A model generated the notes under the pieces. It was given only the letters and a program-made list of their open reading frames with translations. It was not told the DNA's origin and did no database searches. A stretch of 64,000 bases of DNA from Verrucomicrobiaceae bacterium (GTDB taxonomy: Bacteria; Verrucomicrobiota; Verrucomicrobiia; Verrucomicrobiales; Verrucomicrobiaceae): NCBI GenBank assembly GCA_027484445.1, contig JAIXSY010000019.1:116628-180627 (forward strand), given 5' to 3'. Below are positions 8,973-17,358 of this stretch, one piece after another. The position numbers were made by a program, and so were the translations under genes. Position 1 is the stretch's first letter. The number at the start of each line of letters is the position of its first letter.

Positions 8973-10322
8973 TCAGGGAAGCAAGGGCAGGGTGACTTCG
9001 ACCCAGGCTCCGCCTTGTGGATGATTTTTGAGCATCAATCGGCCACCATGGGCAGAAACGATCTCTTGGACGACGTTCAGGCCGACGCCCATGCCGCCTT
9101 CTTTTTCAGAAAAGAACAATTCTGAACCATGTGCCAGGGCGGAGGGGGAAAAACCTGGCCCGTGATCGCGAAAGACGAGAAGGCCCTGACCGGGCTGCTT
9201 TTCGAGCGAGATTTCCAGCGTGCCGCCTTGGGCCATGGCCTGGATGGCATTCAGCATGAGGTTCCGGCAGACCTGAAGTAGTCGCGCGCGGTCGCCGCGC
9301 ACAGTGGCCTGCCAAGTCTCTGCAGGTGGCTCGCAGCGCAGGGTCACAGCCGCGTGAGCAGCGGGAGCTTGCAGTGTGGACAGTGCTTCCGCCATGACTT
9401 GACCCAGCACCAGCGGCTCCATCTTCGGCGGCGTCGGCCGTGCGAGATAGAGCCACTGATTCACCAGCCCCTCGATCACTTTGCCCTCGGCCTGGACGTG
9501 ACGCAGGGACTGCGCGGATTCCTCATCCAGCACGCTGGCATCGACGAGCTGGGCATGGAGCTGAATGGAGGCCAGTGGGTTTTTGATCTCATGGGCCAGC
9601 CCTGTGGCCACACGGCCGAGCAGAGCCAGTCGCTCCGATTGCGCGCGGCGCTGGCGCTCTTGCTCCAGGGCTTCGCGAGCACGCACTAGCGCTCTGGCTA
9701 GCTCACCGATCTCATCTGCTCGGCCTGTCTCCAGCGGGGGGCTCTGCGCTGGGTCAAAGAAGCCCGGTAGGGCTCCGGTGAGCCGCACCAGCGGATGCAC
9801 GACCTGACGGGCGATGATCCAGGCCAGGGCACCGGAAAGCAGCCCAAAGGCCAGCAGGGCGTTGCGCGTGGCGGGGTGCCAGAGGCTGAGCGCTACCTCA
9901 GGCGCGCGGCGCAGGAAGATCATGTCATGCTGCGCATCCAGAGGCAGTCGCAGTGCTTCCCAGCCATCGCTCAGTCGGCGCACTTCGCCCTTGGGCAGAG
10001 TTTTTAGCGGAGTGGCAGCGGGGGAGTCCATCTCGGGTTCTAGCTGGCCCTGGCCATTCATGAAGTGGATCTGCATGCCCAGCAGTTGCCCCAGGTCGGA
10101 TGCGAGCTTTGCGCTGCGAGGCAGGTTTTGCCGCCGCACGAACTCTACATCTGCGCCCGCCAGGGCGGCGAAGACGCGCTCTTGCTCCGTCTGCTGTTGG
10201 TGCCGCAGCCAGCCGAGCAGCAGCAGGGAGCCAACGATGACAAAAGCGGCAAAGAGCACGATGAAGCGCGTGGCCAGGGGCCGACGGGCGGCTGGACTCA
10301 GGTGGGCAGCAGGGACAGACAC
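8973..10322 (-). CDS. Membrane sensor histidine kinase
   Basis: From a GTG at 10322 the protein has 449 residues. It has a transmembrane helix near the N-terminus (RFIVLFAAFVIVGSLLLLGW), a periplasmic sensor of about 110 residues, a second helix (LLAFGLLSGALAWIIA), a HAMP linker, a HisKA dimerisation domain with the phospho-accepting His in GLAHEIKNPLASI, and a HATPase domain with N box NLMLNAIQAM and G boxes FRDHGPGF and GMGVGLNVVQEI. The frame is open further upstream to 10496 but would then overlap tmk, so the later start is preferred. The regulator gene follows 42 bases downstream, making a two-component pair; the signal is unknown. Confidence 0.92.
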   Translation of the reverse strand: MSVPAAHLSPAARRPLATRFIVLFAAFVIVGSLLLLGWLRHQQQTEQERVFAALAGADVEFVRRQNLPRSAKLASDLGQLLGMQIHFMNGQGQLEPEMDSPAATPLKTLPKGEVRRLSDGWEALRLPLDAQHDMIFLRRAPEVALSLWHPATRNALLAFGLLSGALAWIIARQVVHPLVRLTGALPGFFDPAQSPPLETGRADEIGELARALVRAREALEQERQRRAQSERLALLGRVATGLAHEIKNPLASIQLHAQLVDASVLDEESAQSLRHVQAEGKVIEGLVNQWLYLARPTPPKMEPLVLGQVMAEALSTLQAPAAHAAVTLRCEPPAETWQATVRGDRARLLQVCRNLMLNAIQAMAQGGTLEISLEKQPGQGLLVFRDHGPGFSPSALAHGSELFFSEKEGGMGVGLNVVQEIVSAHGGRLMLKNHPQGGAWVEVTLPLLP

Positions 10323-10425
10323 GGCACGCAGGGTGGAGGCGGTGCTTTTGTTCGACAAGAGCGGCCTGTGGGCTAAATCAAGCGGCCTGCCTCGGCTTCT
10401 CCGTTCCCGTTTTTGCTTCCTCCAC

Positions 10426-11082
10426 GTGTCAGTGCCTGCCCCCAGTTCCGGTTTTTTCCTGTCGTTTGAAGGCTCAGAAGGCTGTGGCAAGTCCACGCAG
10501 ATTCGGCTGCTGCACGAGCGCCTGCTTCAGTCGGGGCAAACGGTTCATGTCATGCGTGAGCCCGGCAGCACGGCGGCGGGAGAGGCAATCCGCCACCTGC
10601 TGCAACATGCCAGTGAGGGCAGCAGCCTCACGGCTGAGGCGGAGCTGTTGCTCTTTGCAGCCAGCCGCGCCCAGCTCGTGCGTGAGCGCATCCGCCCGCT
10701 GCTCAGCGCGGGGGATTTTGTCATCCTGGACCGCTTTCTCGACTCCACCTCCGTCTATCAGGGCATGGCCCGTGGCCTGCCCGAGCAGGCGGTCGCGGCA
10801 GTGAATGCGCTGGCGGTCGGCGGGACACTGCCGCAGCTGACGGTGCTGCTGGATCTGGACACCGACACTGCCTGGGCGCGCATTCATGCCACAGGGCGCG
10901 AGCTCGACCGGATGGAGAGCCAGCCGCGGGCTTTTTATGAAAAGGTCCGTCAGGGCTACCTGCGGCTCGCCCAGGAAAACCCAGATCGCATCGCCATCGT
11001 GGATGCCAGCCGCCCGCCTGAGGTGGTGCATGAGGAGATTGTGAAGCTCGTGCAAGCCAGAACCCATGCCCTACAAGCCTGA
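10426..11082 (+). CDS. tmk: Thymidylate kinase
   Basis: dTMP kinase, phosphorylating dTMP to dTDP. The sequence shows the P-loop FEGSEGCGKST, the MREPGST segment (family EPGGT), the DRFLDSTSVYQG box (family DRyidSs.AYQG), and the LID with DRMESQ.RAFYEKVR. Length of 218 residues is normal. Start assigned to GTG 10426 (VSVPAPSSGFF); GTG 10432 is equally possible and no ATG suits. The longer upstream frame is antisense to the kinase gene. The 3' end overlaps holB by 17 bases, suggesting translational coupling of two replication-related genes. Confidence 0.93.
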   Translation: MSVPAPSSGFFLSFEGSEGCGKSTQIRLLHERLLQSGQTVHVMREPGSTAAGEAIRHLLQHASEGSSLTAEAELLLFAASRAQLVRERIRPLLSAGDFVILDRFLDSTSVYQGMARGLPEQAVAAVNALAVGGTLPQLTVLLDLDTDTAWARIHATGRELDRMESQPRAFYEKVRQGYLRLAQENPDRIAIVDASRPPEVVHEEIVKLVQARTHALQA

Positions 11083-12061
11083 CCACGCCCTGAACCTGCT
11101 GAAGCGTGCCCAGGAGCTGGGCAGGCTCGGACACGCCTACCTCATCTCCGGCCCGCGAGAGGCGCGGCTGGAGGATTTCGCCGCGCAGGTGCTCACCCTC
11201 GTCTCGGATGCCCGCCACCGTGAGCTGGATGCCTGGGCCCAGGAGGGAGCGATCCTTTTGCGCCCGCAGATGAAATCCCGCCGCATCGGCGTGGGGGACA
11301 ACCCCGAGGAAGCAGGTACCATGCGCTACCTGGAGAAAATGCTGCACCGCACCAGTCAGCCGGGTCAGTACAAAATGGGCGTGTTGGTGGATGCAGAGCG
11401 GATGACCGTGCAGGCCCAGAACGCCTTCCTGAAAACGCTGGAGGAGCCTCCTGCCCGGACCTTGCTGCTCCTGCTCAGCAGCCACCCAGAGCAGCTCCTG
11501 CCCACCATCCTTTCCCGCGTCATTGAGATGCCTCTGCTGCCACCTCCAGGTCAGCGCATGTTTGATGAGCATGAGCAAAAGCTGCTGGCCGTGCTGGCGC
11601 AGACCGCAGAGCGTGCCACCACGGGCATCGGTGTCGCCATGGCCCTAAAGGCGGAGTTTCAAGAGGTGCTCGCGGGGGTGAAGGAAGGCATCGAGGAGGA
11701 GATGGAGGACGAATTTGACAAGGAAAAAGAGCACTACGGCCAGACGACCGATGGCACTTGGCTGAAGCGGCGTGAGGAAGAGGTCAGCGCCCGCGTGCAG
11801 GCTGCCTACCACCACCGCCGGGACACCCTGCTGGAGCTGCTGCTGTCGTGGATGGGCGATGTCGCCCGTCTCCAGGCAGGTGCCCAGCACCTGGATCTGC
11901 CTGAGTGGCGAGCGCAGACGGCCCAGCTCGCGACCCGCTGGAGTCCCGAGTCCGTCATGAGCCGAATGCGTGCGCTGCGCCGTCTGGAGCAGCTGATGCA
12001 CACGAACGTGAATGAAAGCCTAGCGCTCGACGTAGCCTTCGTTGAGGCATTTGGCCGCTAA
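11066..12061 (+). CDS. holB: DNA polymerase III, delta' subunit
   Basis: AAA+-fold clamp-loader subunit of 331 residues. The N-terminus LLKRAQELGRLGHAYLISGP matches HolB, and the sensor-1/Arg-finger region is clear: NAFLKTLEEPPARTLLLLL, followed by LPTILSRV with the SRC-like motif. The nucleotide-binding loop reads SGPREARLEDF, without the GKT of an active Walker A, as expected for delta', which does not hydrolyse ATP. The zinc-binding cysteines seen in E. coli delta' are absent. It overlaps tmk and abuts the MFS gene (stop TAA directly followed by ATG), so tmk-holB-MFS is probably one operon. Confidence 0.9.
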   Translation: MPYKPDHALNLLKRAQELGRLGHAYLISGPREARLEDFAAQVLTLVSDARHRELDAWAQEGAILLRPQMKSRRIGVGDNPEEAGTMRYLEKMLHRTSQPGQYKMGVLVDAERMTVQAQNAFLKTLEEPPARTLLLLLSSHPEQLLPTILSRVIEMPLLPPPGQRMFDEHEQKLLAVLAQTAERATTGIGVAMALKAEFQEVLAGVKEGIEEEMEDEFDKEKEHYGQTTDGTWLKRREEEVSARVQAAYHHRRDTLLELLLSWMGDVARLQAGAQHLDLPEWRAQTAQLATRWSPESVMSRMRALRRLEQLMHTNVNESLALDVAFVEAFGR

Positions 12062-13357
12062 ATGAAACCCCTTACTGCCATGAACGCCGCCCATCCTCCG
12101 CATCGGGACGCGCATCATGTGCGGCGGAATTTCGTCTGCCACGTGCTGGAAGGCGGGCTCTACATGGGGGGCACGGCTTTTTTGGCCCCAGAGAGCGTGC
12201 TGCCCAAGATGGTGCAGTCTCTCGGCGGCGCGTCCTGGGTCATCGCGGTCATGCCCGTGCTGCTGCCAGCTTCCTTTGCGCTGGTAGGTCTCTTCATCGC
12301 TCCGGTGGTGGAAAGGCTGACGCGGTTCAAGCCCTGGGTGCTCGGTTTTGGCCTGCTGCAAAGGCTGCCCTACCTGATCACCGGTCTGCTCTTGCTGATG
12401 AATGACGCCAATGACCGCTGGCTGCTGCCGCTGGTCGTGCTGACGCCTGTCGTCTCTGGCCTCCTTGGCGGTGTGACCGTCGTCGCCTGGATGGAAATGG
12501 TAACCCGCATGGTGCCAGAGCGCGTGCGTGCGGCGGGTTGGTCCGCACGCTACATCCTCCAGGCCGTGCTGGGCATCGGTGCCGGGGTGGTCATTCAGCG
12601 TGTGCTGACGCATCTGCCCGGCCACGCGGGTTATGCCTGGTTGCACCTCGCCGCCTTTGCGCTGCTTTTTCTCTCCTGGCTGGCCCAGCTACCGATGCAG
12701 GAGCACCCCGAGCACCATGCCCACCTGCCACCCCGGCCTGCACCGCAGCCCTACCTCAGCTACCTGCGCGGGCTGCCGGCGCTCTTCCTGGCGCAGCCTT
12801 ACCTTGGCCGGCTAGTACTGGCCCGCTTCTTTGGCACAGGCTACCTCATGCTGGTGTCTTTCCTGACCATTCACGCCCTCCAGGTCACAGGTCGGCCAGA
12901 GGCGGATGAGGGCCACTTTGTCACCTGGCAGGCCGTGGGCACCGTGCTGGGCAGCCTGCTGGCCGGTTACGTGGGCTGGAAAAGCGGCGGTAAGCTGGTC
13001 ATCCTGGCCTCTCGGTTCGTCTGCCTCGGCCTCTGCGGTTGGGTGCTGTTCAATGACACCTTCGCTGGCTTTGCTGTCGCTTACTTCATCCTTGGCTTCG
13101 GGTTGTTTCTCGACCGGGTGGGTGATCTCACCCTCGCGGCGGAGCTTTGTCCCCTAGAGCGCCGGTCCACGCTCCAGGCCATGCTTAGCTTTTGCAATGT
13201 CTTCTCTCTGCTGCTGGCCAGCCTGCTCGCCGGTCTGGTCTATCACTTGACGCAGTCCTTCACCTGCATCGCGTGGATGGCAGGCGGCTGCGCTTTGGTC
13301 TCCATCGCCATCCTCAGCCGGATCCCTGAGCCGAGAAAAGCCCAGCTCACGGCCTAA
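12062..13357 (+). CDS. MFS transporter
   Basis: A 431-residue hydrophobic protein with about 12 predicted membrane helices and a cytoplasmic loop after helix 6 (residues about 215-235, with histidine/proline-rich EHPEHHAHLPPRPAPQP). The N-terminal part (LEGGLYMGGTAFLAPESVLPKM) resembles uncharacterised MFS proteins rather than a sugar- or drug-specific group; the substrate cannot be read. The ATG immediately follows the holB stop codon. A 156-base gap containing a Rex operator separates it from nuoG. Confidence 0.85.
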   Translation: MKPLTAMNAAHPPHRDAHHVRRNFVCHVLEGGLYMGGTAFLAPESVLPKMVQSLGGASWVIAVMPVLLPASFALVGLFIAPVVERLTRFKPWVLGFGLLQRLPYLITGLLLLMNDANDRWLLPLVVLTPVVSGLLGGVTVVAWMEMVTRMVPERVRAAGWSARYILQAVLGIGAGVVIQRVLTHLPGHAGYAWLHLAAFALLFLSWLAQLPMQEHPEHHAHLPPRPAPQPYLSYLRGLPALFLAQPYLGRLVLARFFGTGYLMLVSFLTIHALQVTGRPEADEGHFVTWQAVGTVLGSLLAGYVGWKSGGKLVILASRFVCLGLCGWVLFNDTFAGFAVAYFILGFGLFLDRVGDLTLAAELCPLERRSTLQAMLSFCNVFSLLLASLLAGLVYHLTQSFTCIAWMAGGCALVSIAILSRIPEPRKAQLTA

Positions 13358-13433
13358 GCGGCTCAGGCTGGCCCGATTCCAGCGTCGTCAGCAAAGAAAG
13401 ACCCGCTGATCGGGAAGGTGTGGAACTTCGTGC

Positions 13434-13451
13434 TTGTGAAATTTTTCACAA
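13434..13451 (+). promoter_or_regulatory. Rex operator upstream of nuoG
   Basis: TTGTGAAATTTTTCACAA: perfect 7-bp inverted arms TTGTGAA/TTCACAA around a 4-base centre, matching the Rex consensus TTGTGAAnnnnTTCACAA exactly. It lies 62 bases upstream of the nuoG start, and the rex gene is 2.7 kb away. Rex releases such sites when the NADH/NAD+ ratio rises, so nuoG (NADH dehydrogenase) is likely derepressed by NADH. The site is read directly; its function follows from Rex biology. Confidence 0.85.
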
Positions 13452-13513
13452 AATCGGGTTGCTGCCATCTGTCCGGGTCCGATACTCGTTTTCGATTCTG
13501 TCTTTTTCCCCTC

Positions 13514-15250
13514 ATGCCTGCCCCCGAAGCTGCTCCCGCCCCTGCCGCAACTCCACCGCCGGCGGACCTCGTGAATGTCCAGATCGATGGCGTTTGGTAC
13601 AAATTCCCCAAGGGCACCCGCATGATTGAGGCCTGCAAGCAGGTCCAGAAAGAGGTGCCGCACTACTGCTACCACCCCAAGCTCTCTAGCCCCGGCAACT
13701 GCCGCATGTGCCTCGTCGAGATGGGGATGCCGCCGCGTCCGGCTCCTGGCCAAGAGCCTGAAAAAGACGAGCATGGCATGCCGAAGATCGGCTGGATGCC
13801 GCGGCCTGTCATCGCCTGCGCCAACACCGTGGCGGAAGGCATGGGCATCCGCACCGAAAGCACGCTGACCCAAGAAGTCCGCAAGGGCGTGATGGAATTT
13901 TTGCTGATCAATCACCCGCTCGACTGCCCGATCTGTGACCAAGCGGGCGAATGCCGACTGCAAGAGTTCAGCGTCGAGCATGGCCGTGGTGAGAGCCGCT
14001 TCCGCGAAGAAAAGGTGAAGAAACCGAAGAACGTGGACATCGGCCCCCGCGTCCGTTTGGACGACGAGCGCTGCATCATGTGCAGTCGCTGCATCCGCTT
14101 CACCGCCGAGATTGCCGATGAGCCCGTGCTTGGCTTCACCGAACGCGGCAGCTACACCACGCTGACCGTGCATCCCGGCAAGCGCTTGGAGCACAACTAT
14201 TCCCTGAACACGGTCGATATCTGCCCTGTGGGTGCCCTGACCAGCACCGACTTTCGCTTCCAGCAGCGCGTCTGGTTCCTCAGCGAGACGAATAGCCTCT
14301 GCACCAAGTGCGGACGCGGCTGCAACATGGAAATCGGTGCCCGTGGCGACACGATCTACCGTCAGACCCCACGCGACAACAACGACGTGAACTCCACCTG
14401 GATGTGTGACCAGGGCCGTCTCGACTTCCATTTCGTGAACAGCGAGTTCCGCCTGACTGATCCGATGGTGAAGACGGGTGGCAAGCACCAAGTCGCTTCC
14501 TGGAAAAAGGCCCTGCAAACCGTGGCCGACGCCGTTTCGGGCGTGAAGGGAGATGAGATCGCCATCATTGCCAGCGCACGCATGACGAACGAGGAGCTAT
14601 TCTTCGTGAAGCAACTCGCTCGCCTGCTCGGCACGGAGAACCTGGATGTGATTCCACGCACCGGTGGTGCCGACAATTACCTGCGTGCCGACGACCTGAA
14701 CCCCAACACCACCGGGGCCAGGCAGATCCTTGGCATCGAGCCAGGGGCCAAACTGGCAGGCATTGGTGAATTGATGAGCCGTGGCCGTCTGCGCGTCGTC
14801 CTGGCTTTGGGGGAAAACCTCCTCAAGGCAGGTTTTGAGCAGCGAGACCTGGAAAAAGTCGGCTGTCTGGTCTCTTTGCACATCTTGGCCAATGCCAGTG
14901 CAGAGCTCAGCCATGTCGTGCTCCCCGGCACCTCCTATGCGGAAACGCGTGGCAGCATGATCAACGTGACTGGCCGCCTCCAGCGCCTGAATAAGGCTGT
15001 GAATTCTCCTGGCAGCGCCCGTGACACGTGGGAAATCCTGCGGGATCTCATCGTCGCCTGCGGTGGCTCGAATGGCCTACACAGCATCGAAGATGTCTTC
15101 AGCCGCTTGGCTGCAGAGGTCACCTGCTTCCAGGGACTGAGCTTTGCCAAAATCGGTGACCTCGGTGTCCAAGTCGTGGAAACCGGAGAGAAGGTGCCAT
15201 TGCTGGAGCGCGAAAAAGAGCGCAAGGCAAAGGGCATCATCGTCGGTTGA
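13514..15250 (+). CDS. nuoG: NADH-quinone oxidoreductase subunit G (complex I)
   Basis: Large iron-sulfur subunit of the peripheral arm of complex I. From ATG 13514 it has 578 residues with a proline/alanine-rich leader (1-18). The [2Fe-2S] ferredoxin ligands are C52, C63, C66 and C102; the His-Cys [4Fe-4S] site is H134, C138, C141, C147; CIMCSRC and DICPVGA hold the next cluster; a further CTKCGRGC starts the molybdopterin-oxidoreductase-like domain. The C-terminal domain is short compared with the about 900-residue E. coli protein. No other nuo gene is in the window, and rex converges from the other side, so nuoG stands alone here under a Rex operator. Confidence 0.92.
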   Translation: MPAPEAAPAPAATPPPADLVNVQIDGVWYKFPKGTRMIEACKQVQKEVPHYCYHPKLSSPGNCRMCLVEMGMPPRPAPGQEPEKDEHGMPKIGWMPRPVIACANTVAEGMGIRTESTLTQEVRKGVMEFLLINHPLDCPICDQAGECRLQEFSVEHGRGESRFREEKVKKPKNVDIGPRVRLDDERCIMCSRCIRFTAEIADEPVLGFTERGSYTTLTVHPGKRLEHNYSLNTVDICPVGALTSTDFRFQQRVWFLSETNSLCTKCGRGCNMEIGARGDTIYRQTPRDNNDVNSTWMCDQGRLDFHFVNSEFRLTDPMVKTGGKHQVASWKKALQTVADAVSGVKGDEIAIIASARMTNEELFFVKQLARLLGTENLDVIPRTGGADNYLRADDLNPNTTGARQILGIEPGAKLAGIGELMSRGRLRVVLALGENLLKAGFEQRDLEKVGCLVSLHILANASAELSHVVLPGTSYAETRGSMINVTGRLQRLNKAVNSPGSARDTWEILRDLIVACGGSNGLHSIEDVFSRLAAEVTCFQGLSFAKIGDLGVQVVETGEKVPLLEREKERKAKGIIVG

Positions 15251-15546
15251 TCCAACAAACCCGGAGAGGCAGGTTCCGAGAGTCTTTTCCCCAATCAGCA
15301 GCGCAGAAGAAATTCCGTGCCTGCTGAAGGCGAAACCCTTCGAGCCTTTTTCCTGCACCGCAGCGATCCAGGGACGCACACGTGCCCTACCCCGATCATG
15401 CTCTGATCAATCGCAAGGGAAACAGAATGGGGGCATGGATGAAGAGGGCTGCTTGGATTGGATTTTTACAGCTCACATGACCCGCATCCGCCATGGGGGA
15501 GATGCCCCAAGGACAGGGGGTTTCCCGTTGAGGCTTTCGCTGCTGC

Positions 15547-16179
15547 TTAGCGGATGAAGTAGCTGAGATTTTCCAGCTCCACGGCGAGGTCCACGCTATT
15601 CACCACCACTTGTTCTGGCACATCCAGGATCGTCGGGGAGAAGTTCAAAATCGCCTGAATCCCTGCTTCCACCATCTGGTTGCTCACCACTTGGGCACTG
15701 CTCGCGGGAACCGTCAGGATCGCCATCTTGACTTGATTTTTCCGAATGAACTCAGCCATCTGGTCCATGGGCAAAATGGGTGTGCTGAGACCTGCTTGAG
15801 AGCGTGGAGCTAGGTCAAAGGCAGCGGCGACCTCAAAGCCCTCTTTGCGGAATCCGCCATAGCGCAGCAGGGCCGAGCCCAGATTTCCCACGCCCACGAG
15901 GATGACGGGCTGCAGGTGATTTTGACCCAGCACTTCAGCGATGGTGCTGCTGAGTGCTTCGACATTGTAACCCAAACCTCGTGTCCCAAACTGACCGAAG
16001 TAGGTAAGGTCCTTGCGCAGCTGCGTCGGCTTCACGCCAGCGGCTTTGGCCAGTGCTTCGGACGAAACTGTGTCCACAGCGTTTTCCTTCAGTCTGCTGA
16101 GGCAACGCTGATAGATCGAAAGCCGGTAGATGGACTTGCGGGGGATATCTATTCGAGTCACTTGTGAAAATTCACCCAC
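15547..16179 (-). CDS. rex: Redox-sensing transcriptional repressor Rex
   Basis: A 210-residue protein with an N-terminal winged helix (IPRKSIYRLSIYQRCLSRL, then ALAKAAGVKPTQLRKDLTYFGQFGTRGLGY) and a C-terminal Rossmann fold (VILVGVGNLGSALLRY) for NAD(H). The pattern is diagnostic for Rex. The GTG at 16179 has GAGG only 3 bases upstream; the in-frame GTG at 16161 (VTRIDIPRK) is an alternative that would place a Rex-like palindrome just before the start. It converges on nuoG. The 296 bases between the two genes contain nothing I can support, including no convincing terminator. Confidence 0.95.
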   Translation of the reverse strand: MGEFSQVTRIDIPRKSIYRLSIYQRCLSRLKENAVDTVSSEALAKAAGVKPTQLRKDLTYFGQFGTRGLGYNVEALSSTIAEVLGQNHLQPVILVGVGNLGSALLRYGGFRKEGFEVAAAFDLAPRSQAGLSTPILPMDQMAEFIRKNQVKMAILTVPASSAQVVSNQMVEAGIQAILNFSPTILDVPEQVVVNSVDLAVELENLSYFIR

Positions 16180-16181
16180 AA
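16162..16181 (-). promoter_or_regulatory. Probable Rex autoregulatory site and promoter of rex
   Basis: TTGTGAAAATTCACCCACAA overlaps the rex start region. The outer words TTGTG/CACAA are inverted and GTGAA..TTCAC is nested, but the spacing is off by two bases from the consensus Rex site, so it is imperfect. On the minus strand TTGACA (16195-16190) followed by a 17-base spacer and AATTTT could be a promoter, which would place the operator inside it. That would favour the downstream GTG (16161) as the rex start. Tentative. Confidence 0.45.
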
Positions 16182-16222
16182 ACCTCGATTGTCAATTTTG
16201 CCCTCGTCCTCCCTTTGAGGAC

Positions 16223-17008
16223 TCAGCGAGGAGGGGCTTTGCTCAATGTCGGAACCTCCGGCAGCCGCTGAGACAAAATCCAGGCGATGATATCCCAGCG
16301 CTGTTCCGAGCTCAGCACGGCCGCGAAGCTGATCATCGGCGTGCCATTGAGTCCCGTGATCAGCACCCGCTCGATGTCCTGCGGGCGATCTCCACAGCGC
16401 AGGTGCGGCTGACGCAGGTCAGAGGGGCGTGCAGGATGGCCCCAGAGATCCTTCAGCACCGCAGCAGCAGGCCCCTGACCCTCGGCGGAGCTGCCGTGGC
16501 AGCTGGCGCAGTGTGCCTGGAAGAGCGGCGCTCCCTTCGCCGCATGTGCCGCGATTTCGGCCGGATGCCTGAGCCATGCAGGGGGTGTCGGCTGCGTCAG
16601 CGGTTCAGCATAGTTTTCGGCCTTGCGCCAGCGCCGGGAAAAGGATTTCACATAATCCATCAGCGCTGTGATTTCCTCGTCCGAAAGGTGAGAAAACATG
16701 CCCATCGCCGTGCCGGTGAGCCCATGCTTGATCGTGTGGCGCAGGTCATCGTCTGTTGGCAAAGCACCCCAGGGGGTGGTGCGGAACTTGAACTGACCTT
16801 CGCGGAAAGAGCGTGGGCGTGGCGTCAGCGTAGCTGCCATCTCCCCCTTGCCATCGCCGCGCGCCCCGTGGCAGACAAGGCAGTGGCGTTCGTAGAGATA
16901 CTTGCCCTGCAAGTAGCGGTTGAAGTCCAAGGGCAGGGGTTCAGCGCCGAAAATCGACTCGGCGGCCATGAAAAGCAGGCAAAGACGGGAAAGCACAGGC
17001 TGGAGCAA
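16223..17008 (-). CDS. Secreted dihaem cytochrome c
   Basis: A 261-residue protein with an N-terminal hydrophobic segment that probably acts as a signal peptide (cleavage likely near residues 20-22) and two cytochrome c domains. Haem-binding motifs are CLVCH (43-47) and CASCH (167-171). Likely axial methionines follow in GMFSHL.. (first domain) and GTPMISF (second). Such proteins are periplasmic electron carriers; the redox partner is unknown. It lies directly upstream of rex on the same strand (43-bp gap), so co-transcription and a respiratory role are possible but unproven. Confidence 0.87.
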   Translation of the reverse strand: MLQPVLSRLCLLFMAAESIFGAEPLPLDFNRYLQGKYLYERHCLVCHGARGDGKGEMAATLTPRPRSFREGQFKFRTTPWGALPTDDDLRHTIKHGLTGTAMGMFSHLSDEEITALMDYVKSFSRRWRKAENYAEPLTQPTPPAWLRHPAEIAAHAAKGAPLFQAHCASCHGSSAEGQGPAAAVLKDLWGHPARPSDLRQPHLRCGDRPQDIERVLITGLNGTPMISFAAVLSSEQRWDIIAWILSQRLPEVPTLSKAPPR

Positions 17009-17358
17009 GATGCAGCAACTTAAGGCGGGAGCGGTCAGTTGCAGGGCGGAATACTGCGCGGAAATTGCGCCGACCGGTGGATCGGTGAAATCAGGATAGC
17101 TTCAGGTAAGGTTAGCTCCTGCGGCGGGGCCGCCTTGGGAAGCGATCCTGCATCCGAAGGGCATGCGGCGGCACAGGCCTCGACCTTTTCAGAGAGGTTC
17201 TCTTCCATAACCCTCTTTTCTTTTTCCTCGTCCACCACGCGCTCTTCATTTTCGTCGTCGTCATCACTTCTCCCCAAAGATCTGCCGATGGGCCATTTTG
17301 TTGACGGCCTTGCCCATGAGCTTGCTGGCCTAGCTTGACGAAAGGGTGACGGTCCGTT
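17009..17358. other. 350-base intergenic region with no supported gene
   Basis: Lies between the starts and ends of two minus-strand genes. A minus-strand open frame (17035-17277) encodes an acidic, Asp/Glu-rich stretch, but it needs a TTG start, looks like nothing I recognise and ends in non-protein-like sequence. A second, 17-codon frame (start ATG at 17331) precedes it. I see no terminator, promoter pair or RNA fold that I can defend. Confidence 0.5.

Noticed and set aside
15144..15557. 137-codon plus-strand frame between nuoG and rex
   Set aside because: Overlaps nuoG in another frame, no ribosome binding site and no family pattern.
17035..17277. Acidic 80-codon minus-strand frame
   Set aside because: Needs a TTG start, has no recognisable domain and degrades into non-protein-like sequence after the acidic half.
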